From Bacillus cabrialesii (GTDB taxonomy: Bacteria > Bacillota > Bacilli > Bacillales > Bacillaceae), in NCBI RefSeq assembly GCF_004124315.2, contig NZ_CP096889.1, positions 1,719,001-1,783,000 of the forward strand: a DNA stretch of 64,000 nt, in the 5' to 3' direction. The stretch's first letter is position 1. Each line of letters begins with the position of its first letter. Positions 8,615 to 17,235 of the stretch are shown in pieces. The position numbers and the translations under genes are program-made. Below the pieces are notes generated by a model. That model was not told the origin of the DNA. It searched no databases and saw only the letters and a list, made by a program, of their open reading frames with translations.

Positions 8615-9058
8615 GTGGCTTATCAATTTAGATTCCAAAAGCTGCTGGAACTAAAAGAAAATGAGAAAGATCAATTTTTATCCGAGTATCAGCAATCAGT
8701 TTCTGAATTTGAAAATGTTGCAGAAAAATTATATGAGAATATGAGCAAAAAGGAATTGCTTGAACAAAATAAGGAAAAGAAATTGAAAAGCGGCATGAGT
8801 GTACAAGAAATGAGGCATTATCAGCAATTTGTCTCAAATCTTGAAAATACGATTTATCACTATCAAAAGCTTGTCATTATGAAAAGAAATCAAATGAATC
8901 AAAAACAAGAAATTTTGACTGAAAAAAATATTGAAGTAAAAAAGTTTGAAAAAATGCGTGAAAAACAGTTTGAAATGTTTGCTCTTGAAGACAAAGCTGC
9001 AGAGATGAAAGAAATGGACGATATTTCGATTAAGCAGTTTATGATTCAAGGCCATTAG
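8615..9058 (+). CDS. fliJ: Flagellar export chaperone FliJ
   Basis: Coiled-coil export component that, in studied systems, inserts into the FliI ring and escorts chaperones to FlhA. The 147-residue product is almost entirely charged helix with the N-terminal YQFRFQKLLELKE signature. The start is GTG at 8615, two bases after fliI, with GAGG just upstream. Family conservation is weak; length, coiled coil and position directly after fliI support the call. Confidence 0.95.
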   Translation: MAYQFRFQKLLELKENEKDQFLSEYQQSVSEFENVAEKLYENMSKKELLEQNKEKKLKSGMSVQEMRHYQQFVSNLENTIYHYQKLVIMKRNQMNQKQEILTEKNIEVKKFEKMREKQFEMFALEDKAAEMKEMDDISIKQFMIQGH

Positions 9059-9069
9059 GAGCGAATGTA

Positions 9070-9684
9070 ATGTCCGGCAAAAAGAAAGAATCAGGTAAGT
9101 TCCGTTCGGTTTTGCTTATCATTATCCTTCCGCTGATGTTTCTTTTAATCGCAGGGGGGATTGTTCTTTGGGCTGCTGGTGTCAATGTTTTAAAGCCGAT
9201 ACAGGAAGCTGCGGCAAAAACGCCGGTTCTTAAAGAATTGGTTCCTGAAACCGAAAATAAAAAAGACACAGCAACAAGTAAGGATAGCAGTAATACGGCA
9301 GCTCTGGAAAAGACCATTAAGGATCAGAAAAGTGAAATCAGTATATTGAATAAAGATTTAGAAACAAGTAAATCTGAAATTGACAGGCTCAATCAAAAGA
9401 TCCGTTCACTTGAAAAGACGGCGGAGGATCAAAAAAAGTCATCAGAAGATAGTACCGACAAAACATCAAGCTCAAATTCTTCTTCGGAAAATGACAAAGT
9501 GATCAGTGTATATAAAAGCATGGACAGCGGAAAGGCTGCTAAAATTATTGCCCAATTAAAGGAGCAAGAAGCGCTGAAAATATTGAATGGCCTAAGCAAA
9601 AAGCAGCTTGCCGACATATTGGCGAAAATGACTCCTGAGCAAGCGGCAACTTATACAGAAAAAATTGCTGCCAGCCAAGAATAG
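9070..9684 (+). CDS. ylxF: YlxF, membrane-anchored coiled-coil protein with MgtE-N/MotE-like C-terminal domain
   Basis: The 204-residue product has a basic N-terminus, one membrane segment (about residues 15-38), a long coiled coil (about 75-115), a Ser/Asp-rich linker, and a C-terminal domain (about 140-200) with the repeat-like helices of the MgtE N-terminal/FliG-type fold (MDSGKAAKIIAQLKEQEALKIL, then TPEQAATYTEKIA). That architecture matches the MotE-like flagellar chaperone family. It sits between fliJ and fliK. Function in Bacillus is not firmly assigned; a role in motor or export assembly is inference. Confidence 0.9.
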   Translation: MSGKKKESGKFRSVLLIIILPLMFLLIAGGIVLWAAGVNVLKPIQEAAAKTPVLKELVPETENKKDTATSKDSSNTAALEKTIKDQKSEISILNKDLETSKSEIDRLNQKIRSLEKTAEDQKKSSEDSTDKTSSSNSSSENDKVISVYKSMDSGKAAKIIAQLKEQEALKILNGLSKKQLADILAKMTPEQAATYTEKIAASQE

Positions 9685-9696
9685 GGGGAATTAAAG

Positions 9697-11160
9697 GTGA
9701 AGCTGCTTGAATTGGCGGGACCTTTGCTGCAAACCACAGCGGGTACTGCGGCTAAAACCATAAATAGTAGCCAGGGAGTTTTTCAAAACTGGCTTATGTC
9801 TGAGGCCGGATCGAAAGAAACCTCAGAACAAGGAAAAGGAACTCCTATTTCCGGAGATCAGCTTGTAGCAGATGCACTTAAAAAGATTAGTGATTGGCTC
9901 ATTTCAAGTCCTGAAGATCAAGACAAACAAAAGGCGGAACTTTTGCAAACATTAAACAAATTAGCTGGGAAGCAGTTGGATGAAACTGCTCAGCAAATGC
10001 TGCAGAATCTGCTGCAAGCAGTTGAATCAAAAATGTCCGGCGGGGCGAATCAATTACTCGCAGAAGCGGAGAAAATCATTTCAAAAGGTAAAACGGCCTT
10101 GCCTGCCAATGATTCTGCTATTGACATTAATGAAAAACTGAAGTCTGATACAGAGCAATCAAGCCAGGAGAATGAAGTATCTGTGAATGATAAAGAACTT
10201 GTCCTTATACAGATGTTTATTAGTCAGCTGTTAGAAGTGAAGAAGCTGACTGACCGCGGGAATGGCAATGAAGCTCATGGCATTTACCAGAATGGAGATC
10301 AATTTCTTTCTGCATTAGAAAAAAAGGGCGTATCTCAACAGCTAATTCAGGATCTTAAACAGCAAATATTCACTAAAGATGAGTCGAGTTCAAAACTTTA
10401 TTCGATGACAGCGTCAGAGCTGAAAAGTTTTCAAAGCTTAATGGAACAAATGTCTATGCTTCCTCAAAAAGGGACAAAAGAATGGAGTTTAGCTGAAAGC
10501 CAGCTGAAAGCTTTCTTGTTATCGAAATCATCCGAATCATCGCAAGACTTTGGCAGACGTGTTCTCGCACCGCTCTCACAGAGTTCAACCAGTAAAAGTG
10601 CATCGGATGCGTCTGGAACTATTCAGTCTTTAGATAATAAATCAGGACTCCAAATGCTATTTTCAGGGTACCGGAGCACTGGAGGAGTTCAAATACTTGA
10701 TTTGCAGCAGATGTCATCTGAATTACCGGCTGCCGAAACCAAAACGGTGGCTGATCAAGTGATCAGTGCGTGGAAGCAGATGAAATATACGCCATTCGGC
10801 AGATCGACGGGAAGTTTCACTATTCGGCTGAATCCTGAACACTTAGGATTTGTCACAATCAAGCTGACAAATGAAAATGGGATGTTTCAGAGTAAAATCA
10901 TTGCATCGAGCCAATCAGCAAAAGAGCTGCTTGAACAGCATCTTCCACAGCTAAAGCAATCATTGCCGAATATGGCCGTCCAAATTGATCGTTTTACGCT
11001 CCCGGTCCAAAGCGGGGATCAGCCGATATACGGCCAGCTTGCTGATGAACAGAAACAGCAGCAAGAGGGACAGAGACAGCAAAGACAGAAAAAGCAATCA
11101 AATGATTTCGGTGATCTGCTCGATGAAGTGGCTAAGGTTGAAATGGAGGAAGAAGAATGA
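9697..11160 (+). CDS. fliK: Flagellar hook-length control protein FliK
   Basis: Molecular ruler that is secreted during hook growth and then switches FlhB specificity. The 487-residue product has a long, Gln/Ser-rich variable N-terminal part and a conserved C-terminal switch domain (about 365-445) with TIRLNPEHLGFVTIKL and KELLEQHLPQL-type motifs. The Gln/Arg-rich tail (QQQEGQRQQRQKKQ) is unstructured. Start GTG at 9697 after AGGGGG. Its stop overlaps flgD as ATGA. Confidence 0.96.
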   Translation: MKLLELAGPLLQTTAGTAAKTINSSQGVFQNWLMSEAGSKETSEQGKGTPISGDQLVADALKKISDWLISSPEDQDKQKAELLQTLNKLAGKQLDETAQQMLQNLLQAVESKMSGGANQLLAEAEKIISKGKTALPANDSAIDINEKLKSDTEQSSQENEVSVNDKELVLIQMFISQLLEVKKLTDRGNGNEAHGIYQNGDQFLSALEKKGVSQQLIQDLKQQIFTKDESSSKLYSMTASELKSFQSLMEQMSMLPQKGTKEWSLAESQLKAFLLSKSSESSQDFGRRVLAPLSQSSTSKSASDASGTIQSLDNKSGLQMLFSGYRSTGGVQILDLQQMSSELPAAETKTVADQVISAWKQMKYTPFGRSTGSFTIRLNPEHLGFVTIKLTNENGMFQSKIIASSQSAKELLEQHLPQLKQSLPNMAVQIDRFTLPVQSGDQPIYGQLADEQKQQQEGQRQQRQKKQSNDFGDLLDEVAKVEMEEEE

Positions 11161-11579
11161 CATCTATCAGTTCAGAATATAAGCTGCCTGAAAAAACAAG
11201 CACCGTATCGACTAGCAATAGCAGCTTGGGGAAAGATGAATTCTTAAAAATATTAATGACCCAAGTCCAAAACCAAGATCCGCTTAACCCGGTTGATGAC
11301 AAAGAATTTATCAGTCAGATGGCGACTTTTTCAAGCCTGGAACAAATGATGAATCTGAATACCACAATGACTCAGTTCGTCGAAAATCAAGATCCGTTTA
11401 CTACGTACCTTGATTGGATGGGTAAGGAAGTTTCTTGGACTGCTGACGGAGGAGCAACAGAAAAAACAGGCACAGTAAGTTCAGTAAAACAGTCAAAAGG
11501 AAAATATTATCTTGTTCTTAATGATGGTACTGAAATCAGCCCGTCGAATGTGTTGTCTGTAGCACAGTCTTCTAAATAA
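11157..11579 (+). CDS. flgD: Flagellar hook assembly (cap) protein FlgD
   Basis: Scaffold cap for hook polymerisation. The 140-residue product carries the diagnostic N-terminal motif KDEFLKILMTQVQNQDPLNP and FISQMATFSSLEQM, followed by a short beta domain. It is much shorter than the enterobacterial homologue (over 200 residues), as usual in Bacillus, lacking most of the tudor/Fn3-like part. Previously named ylxG in B. subtilis. Start overlaps the fliK stop. Confidence 0.96.
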   Translation: MTSISSEYKLPEKTSTVSTSNSSLGKDEFLKILMTQVQNQDPLNPVDDKEFISQMATFSSLEQMMNLNTTMTQFVENQDPFTTYLDWMGKEVSWTADGGATEKTGTVSSVKQSKGKYYLVLNDGTEISPSNVLSVAQSSK

Positions 11580-11600
11580 AAAAATCTGGGGGAATATATT

Positions 11601-12395
11601 ATGTTACGTTCACTTTATTCTGGAATCAGCGGTATGAAAAACTTTCAAACAAAGCTTGACGTTATCGGCAATAACATTGCCAACGTGAATACAGTAGGAT
11701 TCAAAAAAAGCCGTGTTACCTTTAAAGATATGGTAAGCCAAACGATTGCCGGCGGTTCTGCGGCTGGTGCCACGATCGGCGGTACGAACTCTAAGCAGAT
11801 CGGTTTAGGTTCATCATCTGGCACAATTGATACAATTCATTCAACAAGCGCAACACAAAGCACAGGAAGAACACTTGATTTAGCAATTGACGGCGACGGT
11901 TATTTCCGCATTGATACAGGCGACGGAACAGCTTATACAAGAGCTGGAAACTTCTATTTAGATAACACCGGGACATTGGTGACAGGTGATGGCTACCATG
12001 TATTAAATATGGATGGCGGAACAATTAAAATTCCTACTGATGCACAAAGCTTCAGTATTGGTTCTGATGGAAAGGTTTCAATTGTTGATGCGGGCGGCCA
12101 ACCTCAAGACGGCGGACAAATCGGGATTGTTACATTTGCAAACAGTGACGGTTTAGACAAAATTGGAAGCAACTTGTATCGTCAATCTTTAAACTCTGGA
12201 ACAGCCAGCGCAGCCAACCAGCCTGGTGATGGCGGTACAGGTGCTCTTAAATCAGGGTTTATCGAAATGTCTAACGTTGATTTAACTGACGAATTTACTG
12301 AAATGATCGTTGCCCAGCGCGGATTCCAATCAAACTCGAAGATTATTACAACATCTGATGAAATCCTTCAAGAACTGGTTAACCTTAAACGTTAA
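11601..12395 (+). CDS. flgE: Flagellar hook protein FlgE
   Basis: Hook subunit (called flgG in older B. subtilis maps). The 264-residue product starts LRSLYSGISGMKNFQTKLDVIGNNIANVNTVGFKK, the universal hook/rod N-terminus, and ends with the paired C-terminal helix (EMIVAQRGFQSNSKIITTSDEILQELVNL). The core D1 domain is short compared with enteric hooks. GGGGG ribosome site before ATG. The stop codon is immediately followed by AAGGAGG and a perfect hairpin that belong to the swrD translation region. Confidence 0.97.
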   Translation: MLRSLYSGISGMKNFQTKLDVIGNNIANVNTVGFKKSRVTFKDMVSQTIAGGSAAGATIGGTNSKQIGLGSSSGTIDTIHSTSATQSTGRTLDLAIDGDGYFRIDTGDGTAYTRAGNFYLDNTGTLVTGDGYHVLNMDGGTIKIPTDAQSFSIGSDGKVSIVDAGGQPQDGGQIGIVTFANSDGLDKIGSNLYRQSLNSGTASAANQPGDGGTGALKSGFIEMSNVDLTDEFTEMIVAQRGFQSNSKIITTSDEILQELVNLKR

Positions 12396-12434
12396 GGAGG
12401 GAGGGGAGGCGAGTAATCGCTTCTCCGCTGTTTT
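12393..12434 (+). promoter_or_regulatory. Hairpin-separated Shine-Dalgarno region of swrD
   Basis: AAGGAGG at 12394-12400 overlaps the flgE stop but is 34 bases from the swrD ATG, too far to act directly. Between them GGGGAGGCGA (12403-12412), loop GTAA and TCGCTTCTCC (12417-12426) form a fully paired 10-bp stem with two G-T wobbles and a GNRA-type tetraloop. If folded, the hairpin shortens the effective spacing to about 10 bases. The following GCTGTTTT could alternatively make it a weak terminator. Confidence 0.55.
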
Positions 12435-12650
12435 ATGATTAAAGTAACCCGTTTGAATGGGCAGCCCTTTACACTGAATGCGCTATTTATTGAACAGATT
12501 GAATGCTTTCCGGATACTACAATCACTCTGTCAAACGGTAAGAAGTTTGTAGTAAAAGAAGATGAAGAAGCTGTTCTTGAAAAAATCGCATCTTTTTACC
12601 GAAACATACAAATATTTTCAATGGACCAAGGAATAGAGGAACCGGAATGA
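12435..12650 (+). CDS. swrD: Swarming motility protein SwrD (FlbD family)
   Basis: The 71-residue product belongs to the FlbD/YlzI family: it begins MIKVTRLNGQPFTLNALFIEQIE, continues with a beta-rich core (TITLSNGKKFVVKED) and ends with a short helix. In B. subtilis SwrD is known to raise flagellar motor torque and is needed for swarming. No SD lies in the 20 bases before the ATG; the nearest one is beyond a hairpin. Its TGA overlaps fliL as ATGA. Confidence 0.95.
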   Translation: MIKVTRLNGQPFTLNALFIEQIECFPDTTITLSNGKKFVVKEDEEAVLEKIASFYRNIQIFSMDQGIEEPE

Positions 12651-13069
12651 AGAAAAAATTAATGATCATTTTACTAATTATTCTTATCGTAATTGGTGCT
12701 CTCGGGGCGGCGGCTTATTTTGTTTTAGGCGGAAAGTCCGAAAAAAGTGAAGCGAAAAAAAGTATCGATGAAATCGTTGCATCTTCTGTTGATGTAGAAG
12801 AGATTACAACAAATTTAAAGTCTGATAACATTGTCCGGCTTGCCATTAAACTTGAAACTGACTCTGATAAATCAAAAGAGGAACTTGAAAAACGCGATTT
12901 TCAAGTCAAGGACGCTGTAATATCACTGTTGGCTGATACGAATGCTAATGAGATTGAGGGAGACAAGGGAAAAGAAGCCTTTAAGAAGGAACTAAAAGGT
13001 AAAATAAATAGCTACCTCCAAGAAGGAAAAGTAGAAAAAGTGTATATTACCTCCTTTAATCTGCAATAA
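12647..13069 (+). CDS. fliL: Flagellar basal body-associated protein FliL
   Basis: Single-pass membrane protein at the stator-rotor interface. The 140-residue product has a hydrophobic N-terminal segment (about residues 5-28) and an extracytoplasmic domain with the typical late motif RDFQVKDAVISLLADTNANEI. Length and position before fliM are normal. Start codon overlaps the swrD stop; AGAGGA lies 11 bases upstream within swrD. Confidence 0.96.
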   Translation: MKKKLMIILLIILIVIGALGAAAYFVLGGKSEKSEAKKSIDEIVASSVDVEEITTNLKSDNIVRLAIKLETDSDKSKEELEKRDFQVKDAVISLLADTNANEIEGDKGKEAFKKELKGKINSYLQEGKVEKVYITSFNLQ

Positions 13070-13102
13070 ACAATCATTTGACAGAATACGGAGGTGAGGA
13101 AA

Positions 13103-14101
13103 ATGTCAGGAGAAGTTCTCTCCCAAAATGAAATAGATGCACTGCTTTCTGCAATATCGACTGGTGAAATGGATGCTGAAGAGCTGAAAAAAGAAGAAAA
13201 AGAGAAGAAAGTGAAGGTTTATGACTTCAAACGTGCGTTGCGGTTTTCTAAAGATCAGATCCGCAGTTTAACGAGAATTCATGACAATTTTGCAAGACTT
13301 CTTACTACTCACTTTTCTGCACAGCTCAGAACCTATATTCACATATCTGTCAGTTCTGTTGACCAGGTTCCGTATGAGGAATTTATCAGGTCCATTCCGA
13401 ACATGACGATTCTGAATCTGTTTGATGTCCATCCGATGGAAGGCAGAATTATGATGGAGGTTAACCCGACGATTGCTTATACGATGATGGATCGGGTAAT
13501 GGGCGGTATTGGACTCAGTCATAATAAGGTAGACAGCTTGACAGAAATTGAAACAAAAATCATTTCTAATTTATTTGAAAATGCACTGGGAAATTATAAA
13601 GAAGCTTGGCAGTCAATTGCTGATATTGAACCGGAAATGACTGAGTTTGAGGTGAATCCGCAATTCGTTCAGATGGTGTCTCCTAATGAAACGGTCGTGG
13701 TGATCTCACTCAATACTCAAATCGGTGAAATCAGCGGTGTCATTAATCTTTGTATCCCGCATATTGTCCTCGAGCCGCTCATACCGAAGCTTTCGGTCCA
13801 CTATTGGATGCAATCAGATAGAAACGAGCCGAAGCCTGAGGAAACAAAGTCGCTTGAAAAACGTATCATGACAGCACAGATACCTGTCGTGGCCGAGCTC
13901 GGCACATCTGAACTGACAATAGAAGAGTTTTTAAGTTTAGAAGTCGGAGACTGCATAACTTTGGACAATTCAGTCACGGATCCTCTTACTGTATTGGTCG
14001 GAGATAAGCCGAAATTTTTAGGACAAGCCGGCCGGGTGAATCGAAAGCAGGCAGTGCAAATTTTAGATCACGACATAAGAGGTGAACAAGATGGAGAATA
14101 A
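13103..14101 (+). CDS. fliM: Flagellar motor switch protein FliM
   Basis: C-ring protein that binds phospho-CheY through its N-terminal peptide SQNEIDALLSA (residues 6-16). The 332-residue product then has the CheC-like middle domain (about 45-230, with MDRVMGG) and a SpoA/surface-presentation C-terminal domain (about 250-330, VGDCITLD, GRVNRKQAVQI). ATG at 13103 is chosen with GGAGGTGA 5 bases upstream; the GTG at 13094 lies inside that SD. It overlaps fliY by 11 bases. Confidence 0.98.
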   Translation: MSGEVLSQNEIDALLSAISTGEMDAEELKKEEKEKKVKVYDFKRALRFSKDQIRSLTRIHDNFARLLTTHFSAQLRTYIHISVSSVDQVPYEEFIRSIPNMTILNLFDVHPMEGRIMMEVNPTIAYTMMDRVMGGIGLSHNKVDSLTEIETKIISNLFENALGNYKEAWQSIADIEPEMTEFEVNPQFVQMVSPNETVVVISLNTQIGEISGVINLCIPHIVLEPLIPKLSVHYWMQSDRNEPKPEETKSLEKRIMTAQIPVVAELGTSELTIEEFLSLEVGDCITLDNSVTDPLTVLVGDKPKFLGQAGRVNRKQAVQILDHDIRGEQDGE

Positions 14102-15227
14102 TAGATTATCTCAAGATGAGATTGACGCGCTTCTTAACGGCACAGGCAGCACGCCGGATGAGCCAGAGGCTCCGGAAGTACATGACTTATCGGAAATGGA
14201 GCGTGATGCGATCGGTGAAATCGGGAATATTTCATTCGGCAGTTCTGCGACAGCACTATCAACGCTTTTAAATCAAAAGGTCGATATTACGACCCCGAGC
14301 GTAACTGTCATTCCTAAAAGTAAAATCAGCGATGCGTTTCCTGAACCGTATGTAGCGATTGAAGTAAATTATACGGAGGGCTTCAGTGGCAGCAACCTGC
14401 TGGTCGTGGAACAAAATGACGCGGCGATTATCGCTGACTTAATGATGGGGGGAGACGGAAAAGGCGCGGACCCTTCACTGGGTGAAATCCATTTAAGCGC
14501 GGTTCAAGAAGCAATGAACCAAATGATGGGATCAGCCGCCACATCAATGTCTACTGTCTTCAGTAAAAAAATTGATATTTCACCGCCTCGGGTTGAATTG
14601 CTCGATGTTACTGAAGAAAAGGGAACAGACCGCATACCTGATGATGAAATGCTGGTGAAAGTGTCTTTCAACTTAAAGGTGGGAGATTTAATAGATTCCA
14701 GTATTATGCAGCTGTACCCGCTGTCATTTGCAAAAGATTTAATTGCAAATCTGATGAACACAGAGAGTGCAGAGGAAGAAACAACGGCGCAGCCTGATGT
14801 TACATATGAGCAGCCGAAAGAGCCTGTCATGCCAGAGCCGCGTATTGAACCGCAGCAACAGCAGCAGCCGCCAAAAAGGCAGGGAACACCGAAAAAAGCA
14901 GCACCAGTTCAGGTTTCACCGGTGGAATTTTCCGCGTTTGATCCAAACGAGGCTGCACAAGCCCCTATAAACAACCTGGATATGCTGTTGGACATCCCGC
15001 TTTCGATTACTGTTGAGCTTGGCAGAACGAAGAGAAGCGTAAAAGAGATTTTGGAGCTTTCTGCCGGAAGTATTATTGAACTTGATAAATTAGCCGGTGA
15101 GCCGGTAGATATTTTAGTTAACCAGCGTATTGTTGCCAAGGGCGAGGTCGTTGTCATTGAAGAGAACTTCGGAGTAAGAGTCACTGATATTTTAAGCCAG
15201 GCAGAGCGCATTAATAATTTAAAATAA
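14091..15227 (+). CDS. fliY: Flagellar switch protein and CheY-P phosphatase FliY
   Basis: Bacillus-type C-ring protein that replaces FliN and also hydrolyses CheY-P. The 378-residue product has a FliM-like CheY-binding peptide SQDEIDALLNG at residues 6-16, two CheC-type phosphatase motifs (ERDAIGEIGNI near 37 and SAVQEAMNQM near 137), a Gln/Pro-rich linker (about 235-280) and a C-terminal FliN-like SpoA domain (about 295-375). ATG at 14091 has AGAGGTG 6 bases upstream. It overlaps fliM. Confidence 0.97.
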   Translation: MENNRLSQDEIDALLNGTGSTPDEPEAPEVHDLSEMERDAIGEIGNISFGSSATALSTLLNQKVDITTPSVTVIPKSKISDAFPEPYVAIEVNYTEGFSGSNLLVVEQNDAAIIADLMMGGDGKGADPSLGEIHLSAVQEAMNQMMGSAATSMSTVFSKKIDISPPRVELLDVTEEKGTDRIPDDEMLVKVSFNLKVGDLIDSSIMQLYPLSFAKDLIANLMNTESAEEETTAQPDVTYEQPKEPVMPEPRIEPQQQQQPPKRQGTPKKAAPVQVSPVEFSAFDPNEAAQAPINNLDMLLDIPLSITVELGRTKRSVKEILELSAGSIIELDKLAGEPVDILVNQRIVAKGEVVVIEENFGVRVTDILSQAERINNLK

Positions 15228-15252
15228 TGAAACACAAGGAGAGAGATTGATT

Positions 15253-15615
15253 ATGGCACACAGAATTTTAATTGTAGATGACGCAGCATTTATGCGAATG
15301 ATGATTAAAGATATTTTGGTGAAAAACGGATTTGAAGTAGTAGCGGAAGCTGAAAATGGAGCACAAGCAGTAGAAAAGTATAAAGAGCATTCTCCTGATC
15401 TTGTTACTATGGATATCACGATGCCAGAAATGGATGGGATTACGGCATTAAAAGAAATCAAACAAATTGATGCACAGGCAAGAATCATTATGTGTTCTGC
15501 TATGGGACAGCAATCAATGGTTATCGATGCCATTCAAGCTGGCGCAAAGGATTTCATCGTAAAACCTTTCCAAGCAGACCGTGTGCTTGAAGCAATCAAC
15601 AAAACATTAAGTTAA
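15253..15615 (+). CDS. cheY: Chemotaxis response regulator CheY
   Basis: Single receiver domain of 120 residues. The acidic pocket DD (9-10), phosphoacceptor Asp54 (MDITMPEMDG), conserved Ser/Thr (CSA) and Lys (KPF) are all visible. In Bacillus CheY-P binds the switch to cause counter-clockwise rotation (smooth swimming). ATG at 15253 is preferred with AAGGAG 10 bases upstream; the TTG at 15247 gives two extra residues. It sits between switch genes and export genes in the operon. Confidence 0.98.
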   Translation: MAHRILIVDDAAFMRMMIKDILVKNGFEVVAEAENGAQAVEKYKEHSPDLVTMDITMPEMDGITALKEIKQIDAQARIIMCSAMGQQSMVIDAIQAGAKDFIVKPFQADRVLEAINKTLS

Positions 15616-15629
15616 AGGGTGTACGACTG

Positions 15630-16286
15630 TTGAAAAAGAGTCAATATTTCATCGCTTTTATTTGTTTTTTCGTTTTATTCAGTGTACATCCGATTGCTGC
15701 AGCAGCGGCAGACTCTGATAATTCAACTGTAAACGAATGGTTTCAAAAGAAAGATGAAAAAACTGCAGATAAATCAGAGCAAAAGGAAGAAAAAACAACA
15801 CAAACTGCTGATGAGACGGAGGGAGCGGCTGCTCCTTCTGTCTCAGCTTTTGATTTTGTGAAGATGATTTTCGCTTTACTGTTTGTTATCGTGCTGATTT
15901 ATGGGCTGGTTAAGCTCATGAACAAAAGAAATCGGCTCCTGAAGCCTTTTCAATATGTTGAAAATATTGGCGGCACATCGGTCGGTCAAAACAGATCCAT
16001 CCAATTGATCAAAGTCGGAAAAAGTGTGCTCGTCGTCGGTGTAGGAGAGACGATCCAGTTGCTGAAAGAAATTGAGGATGAAAAAGAGATTGAAGTCATT
16101 CTCAGCCAGCATGAAGAGGCAATGTCAAGCAAAATAGAGTGGCAAAAGTTTGTAAAGCCGCTGAAGGGTTCTGAAATTCAGCAGCAAAAACTGCCTTCAT
16201 TTTCAAAAGCATTAAAAGAGCAGCTTGAAGAGTTAAAACAAAACCGTTCTGAAGGAAAGAAGAAAGGCCCACGTCATCATGAATGA
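15630..16286 (+). CDS. fliO: Flagellar export apparatus protein FliO (FliZ)
   Basis: Assembly factor for the FliP ring of the export gate. The 218-residue product has an N-terminal signal-like segment (about 1-24, ending IAAAAADS), a charged extracytoplasmic stretch, one membrane segment near 73-92 and a small cytoplasmic domain with the family motif GQNRSIQLIKVGKSVLVVGV. Start is TTG at 15630, after AAAGGGTG. It overlaps fliP by 8 bases. B. subtilis literature calls it fliZ. Confidence 0.95.
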   Translation: MKKSQYFIAFICFFVLFSVHPIAAAAADSDNSTVNEWFQKKDEKTADKSEQKEEKTTQTADETEGAAAPSVSAFDFVKMIFALLFVIVLIYGLVKLMNKRNRLLKPFQYVENIGGTSVGQNRSIQLIKVGKSVLVVGVGETIQLLKEIEDEKEIEVILSQHEEAMSSKIEWQKFVKPLKGSEIQQQKLPSFSKALKEQLEELKQNRSEGKKKGPRHHE

Positions 16287-16944
16287 GTTTATAAATATTT
16301 TCAGTTCAAGCGATCCGGAAAACGTTAGTTCGACTGTTAAATTACTATTATTGTTAACCGTATTTTCAGTGGCGCCTGGAATATTGATTCTTATGACTTG
16401 TTTTACTCGCATCGTCATTGTTCTGTCATTTGTCAGGACTTCACTGGCGACGCAATCTATGCCGCCAAACCAGGTTCTTATCGGGCTTGCGCTGTTTTTA
16501 ACGTTTTTTATTATGGCTCCTACTTTTTCAGAGATTAATAAAGAAGCGCTGACCCCATTGATGGACAATAAAATCAGCTTGGATGAAGCGTATACGAAAG
16601 CTGAAGAACCGATCAAAGAATTTATGAGTAAACATACAAGGCAGAAGGACCTGGCGCTGTTTATGAATTACGCGAAGATGGATAAACCCGAATCATTAAA
16701 GGATATTCCGCTAACGACAATGGTTCCGGCTTTTGCGATATCGGAGCTGAAAACAGCGTTTCAAATAGGTTTTATGATTTTTATCCCATTTTTAATTATA
16801 GATATGGTAGTGGCGAGCGTTTTAATGTCAATGGGAATGATGATGCTCCCTCCAGTTATGATTTCTCTGCCCTTTAAAATATTACTTTTTGTTTTAGTAG
16901 ACGGCTGGTATTTAATTGTGAAATCTTTGCTTCAGAGCTTTTAG
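16279..16944 (+). CDS. fliP: Flagellar type III export gate protein FliP
   Basis: Core pore-forming subunit of the export gate. The 221-residue product has four hydrophobic segments and the signature MTCFTRIVIVLSFVRTSL (about residues 35-52) and TTMVPAFAISELKTAFQIGF. The genes fliO, P, Q, R, flhB, flhA follow one another and together encode the complete membrane part of the secretion apparatus. Start lies inside fliO. Confidence 0.98.
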   Translation: MNEFINIFSSSDPENVSSTVKLLLLLTVFSVAPGILILMTCFTRIVIVLSFVRTSLATQSMPPNQVLIGLALFLTFFIMAPTFSEINKEALTPLMDNKISLDEAYTKAEEPIKEFMSKHTRQKDLALFMNYAKMDKPESLKDIPLTTMVPAFAISELKTAFQIGFMIFIPFLIIDMVVASVLMSMGMMMLPPVMISLPFKILLFVLVDGWYLIVKSLLQSF

Positions 16945-16958
16945 GGTAGGTGCTAAAC

Positions 16959-17228
16959 GTGAGTTCAGAATTTGTAATTTCTATGGCGGAAAAAGCCGTA
17001 TACGTAACGCTGATGATCAGTGCGCCACTATTGGCAATCGCTTTACTGGTCGGTTTAATCGTCAGCATATTTCAGGCAACAACTCAAATCCAGGAACAGA
17101 CTTTGGCGTTTATTCCGAAAATCGTGGCGGTTCTCTTGGCCCTGATATTTTTCGGACCATGGATGCTGTCGACCATTCTTTCATTTACAACAGAGCTGTT
17201 TTCTAATTTAAATCGTTTTGCAGGGTAA
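16959..17228 (+). CDS. fliQ: Flagellar export gate protein FliQ
   Basis: Small gate subunit with two membrane hairpin segments. The 89-residue product carries the family features VTLMISAPLLAIALLVGLIVSIFQA and QEQTLAFIPKI. GTG at 16959 is chosen because AGGTG is 6 bases upstream; GTG at 16950 would overlap that SD. Ten bases before the fliR start it ends with TAA. Confidence 0.96.
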   Translation: MSSEFVISMAEKAVYVTLMISAPLLAIALLVGLIVSIFQATTQIQEQTLAFIPKIVAVLLALIFFGPWMLSTILSFTTELFSNLNRFAG

Positions 17229-17235
17229 TGTAGAG

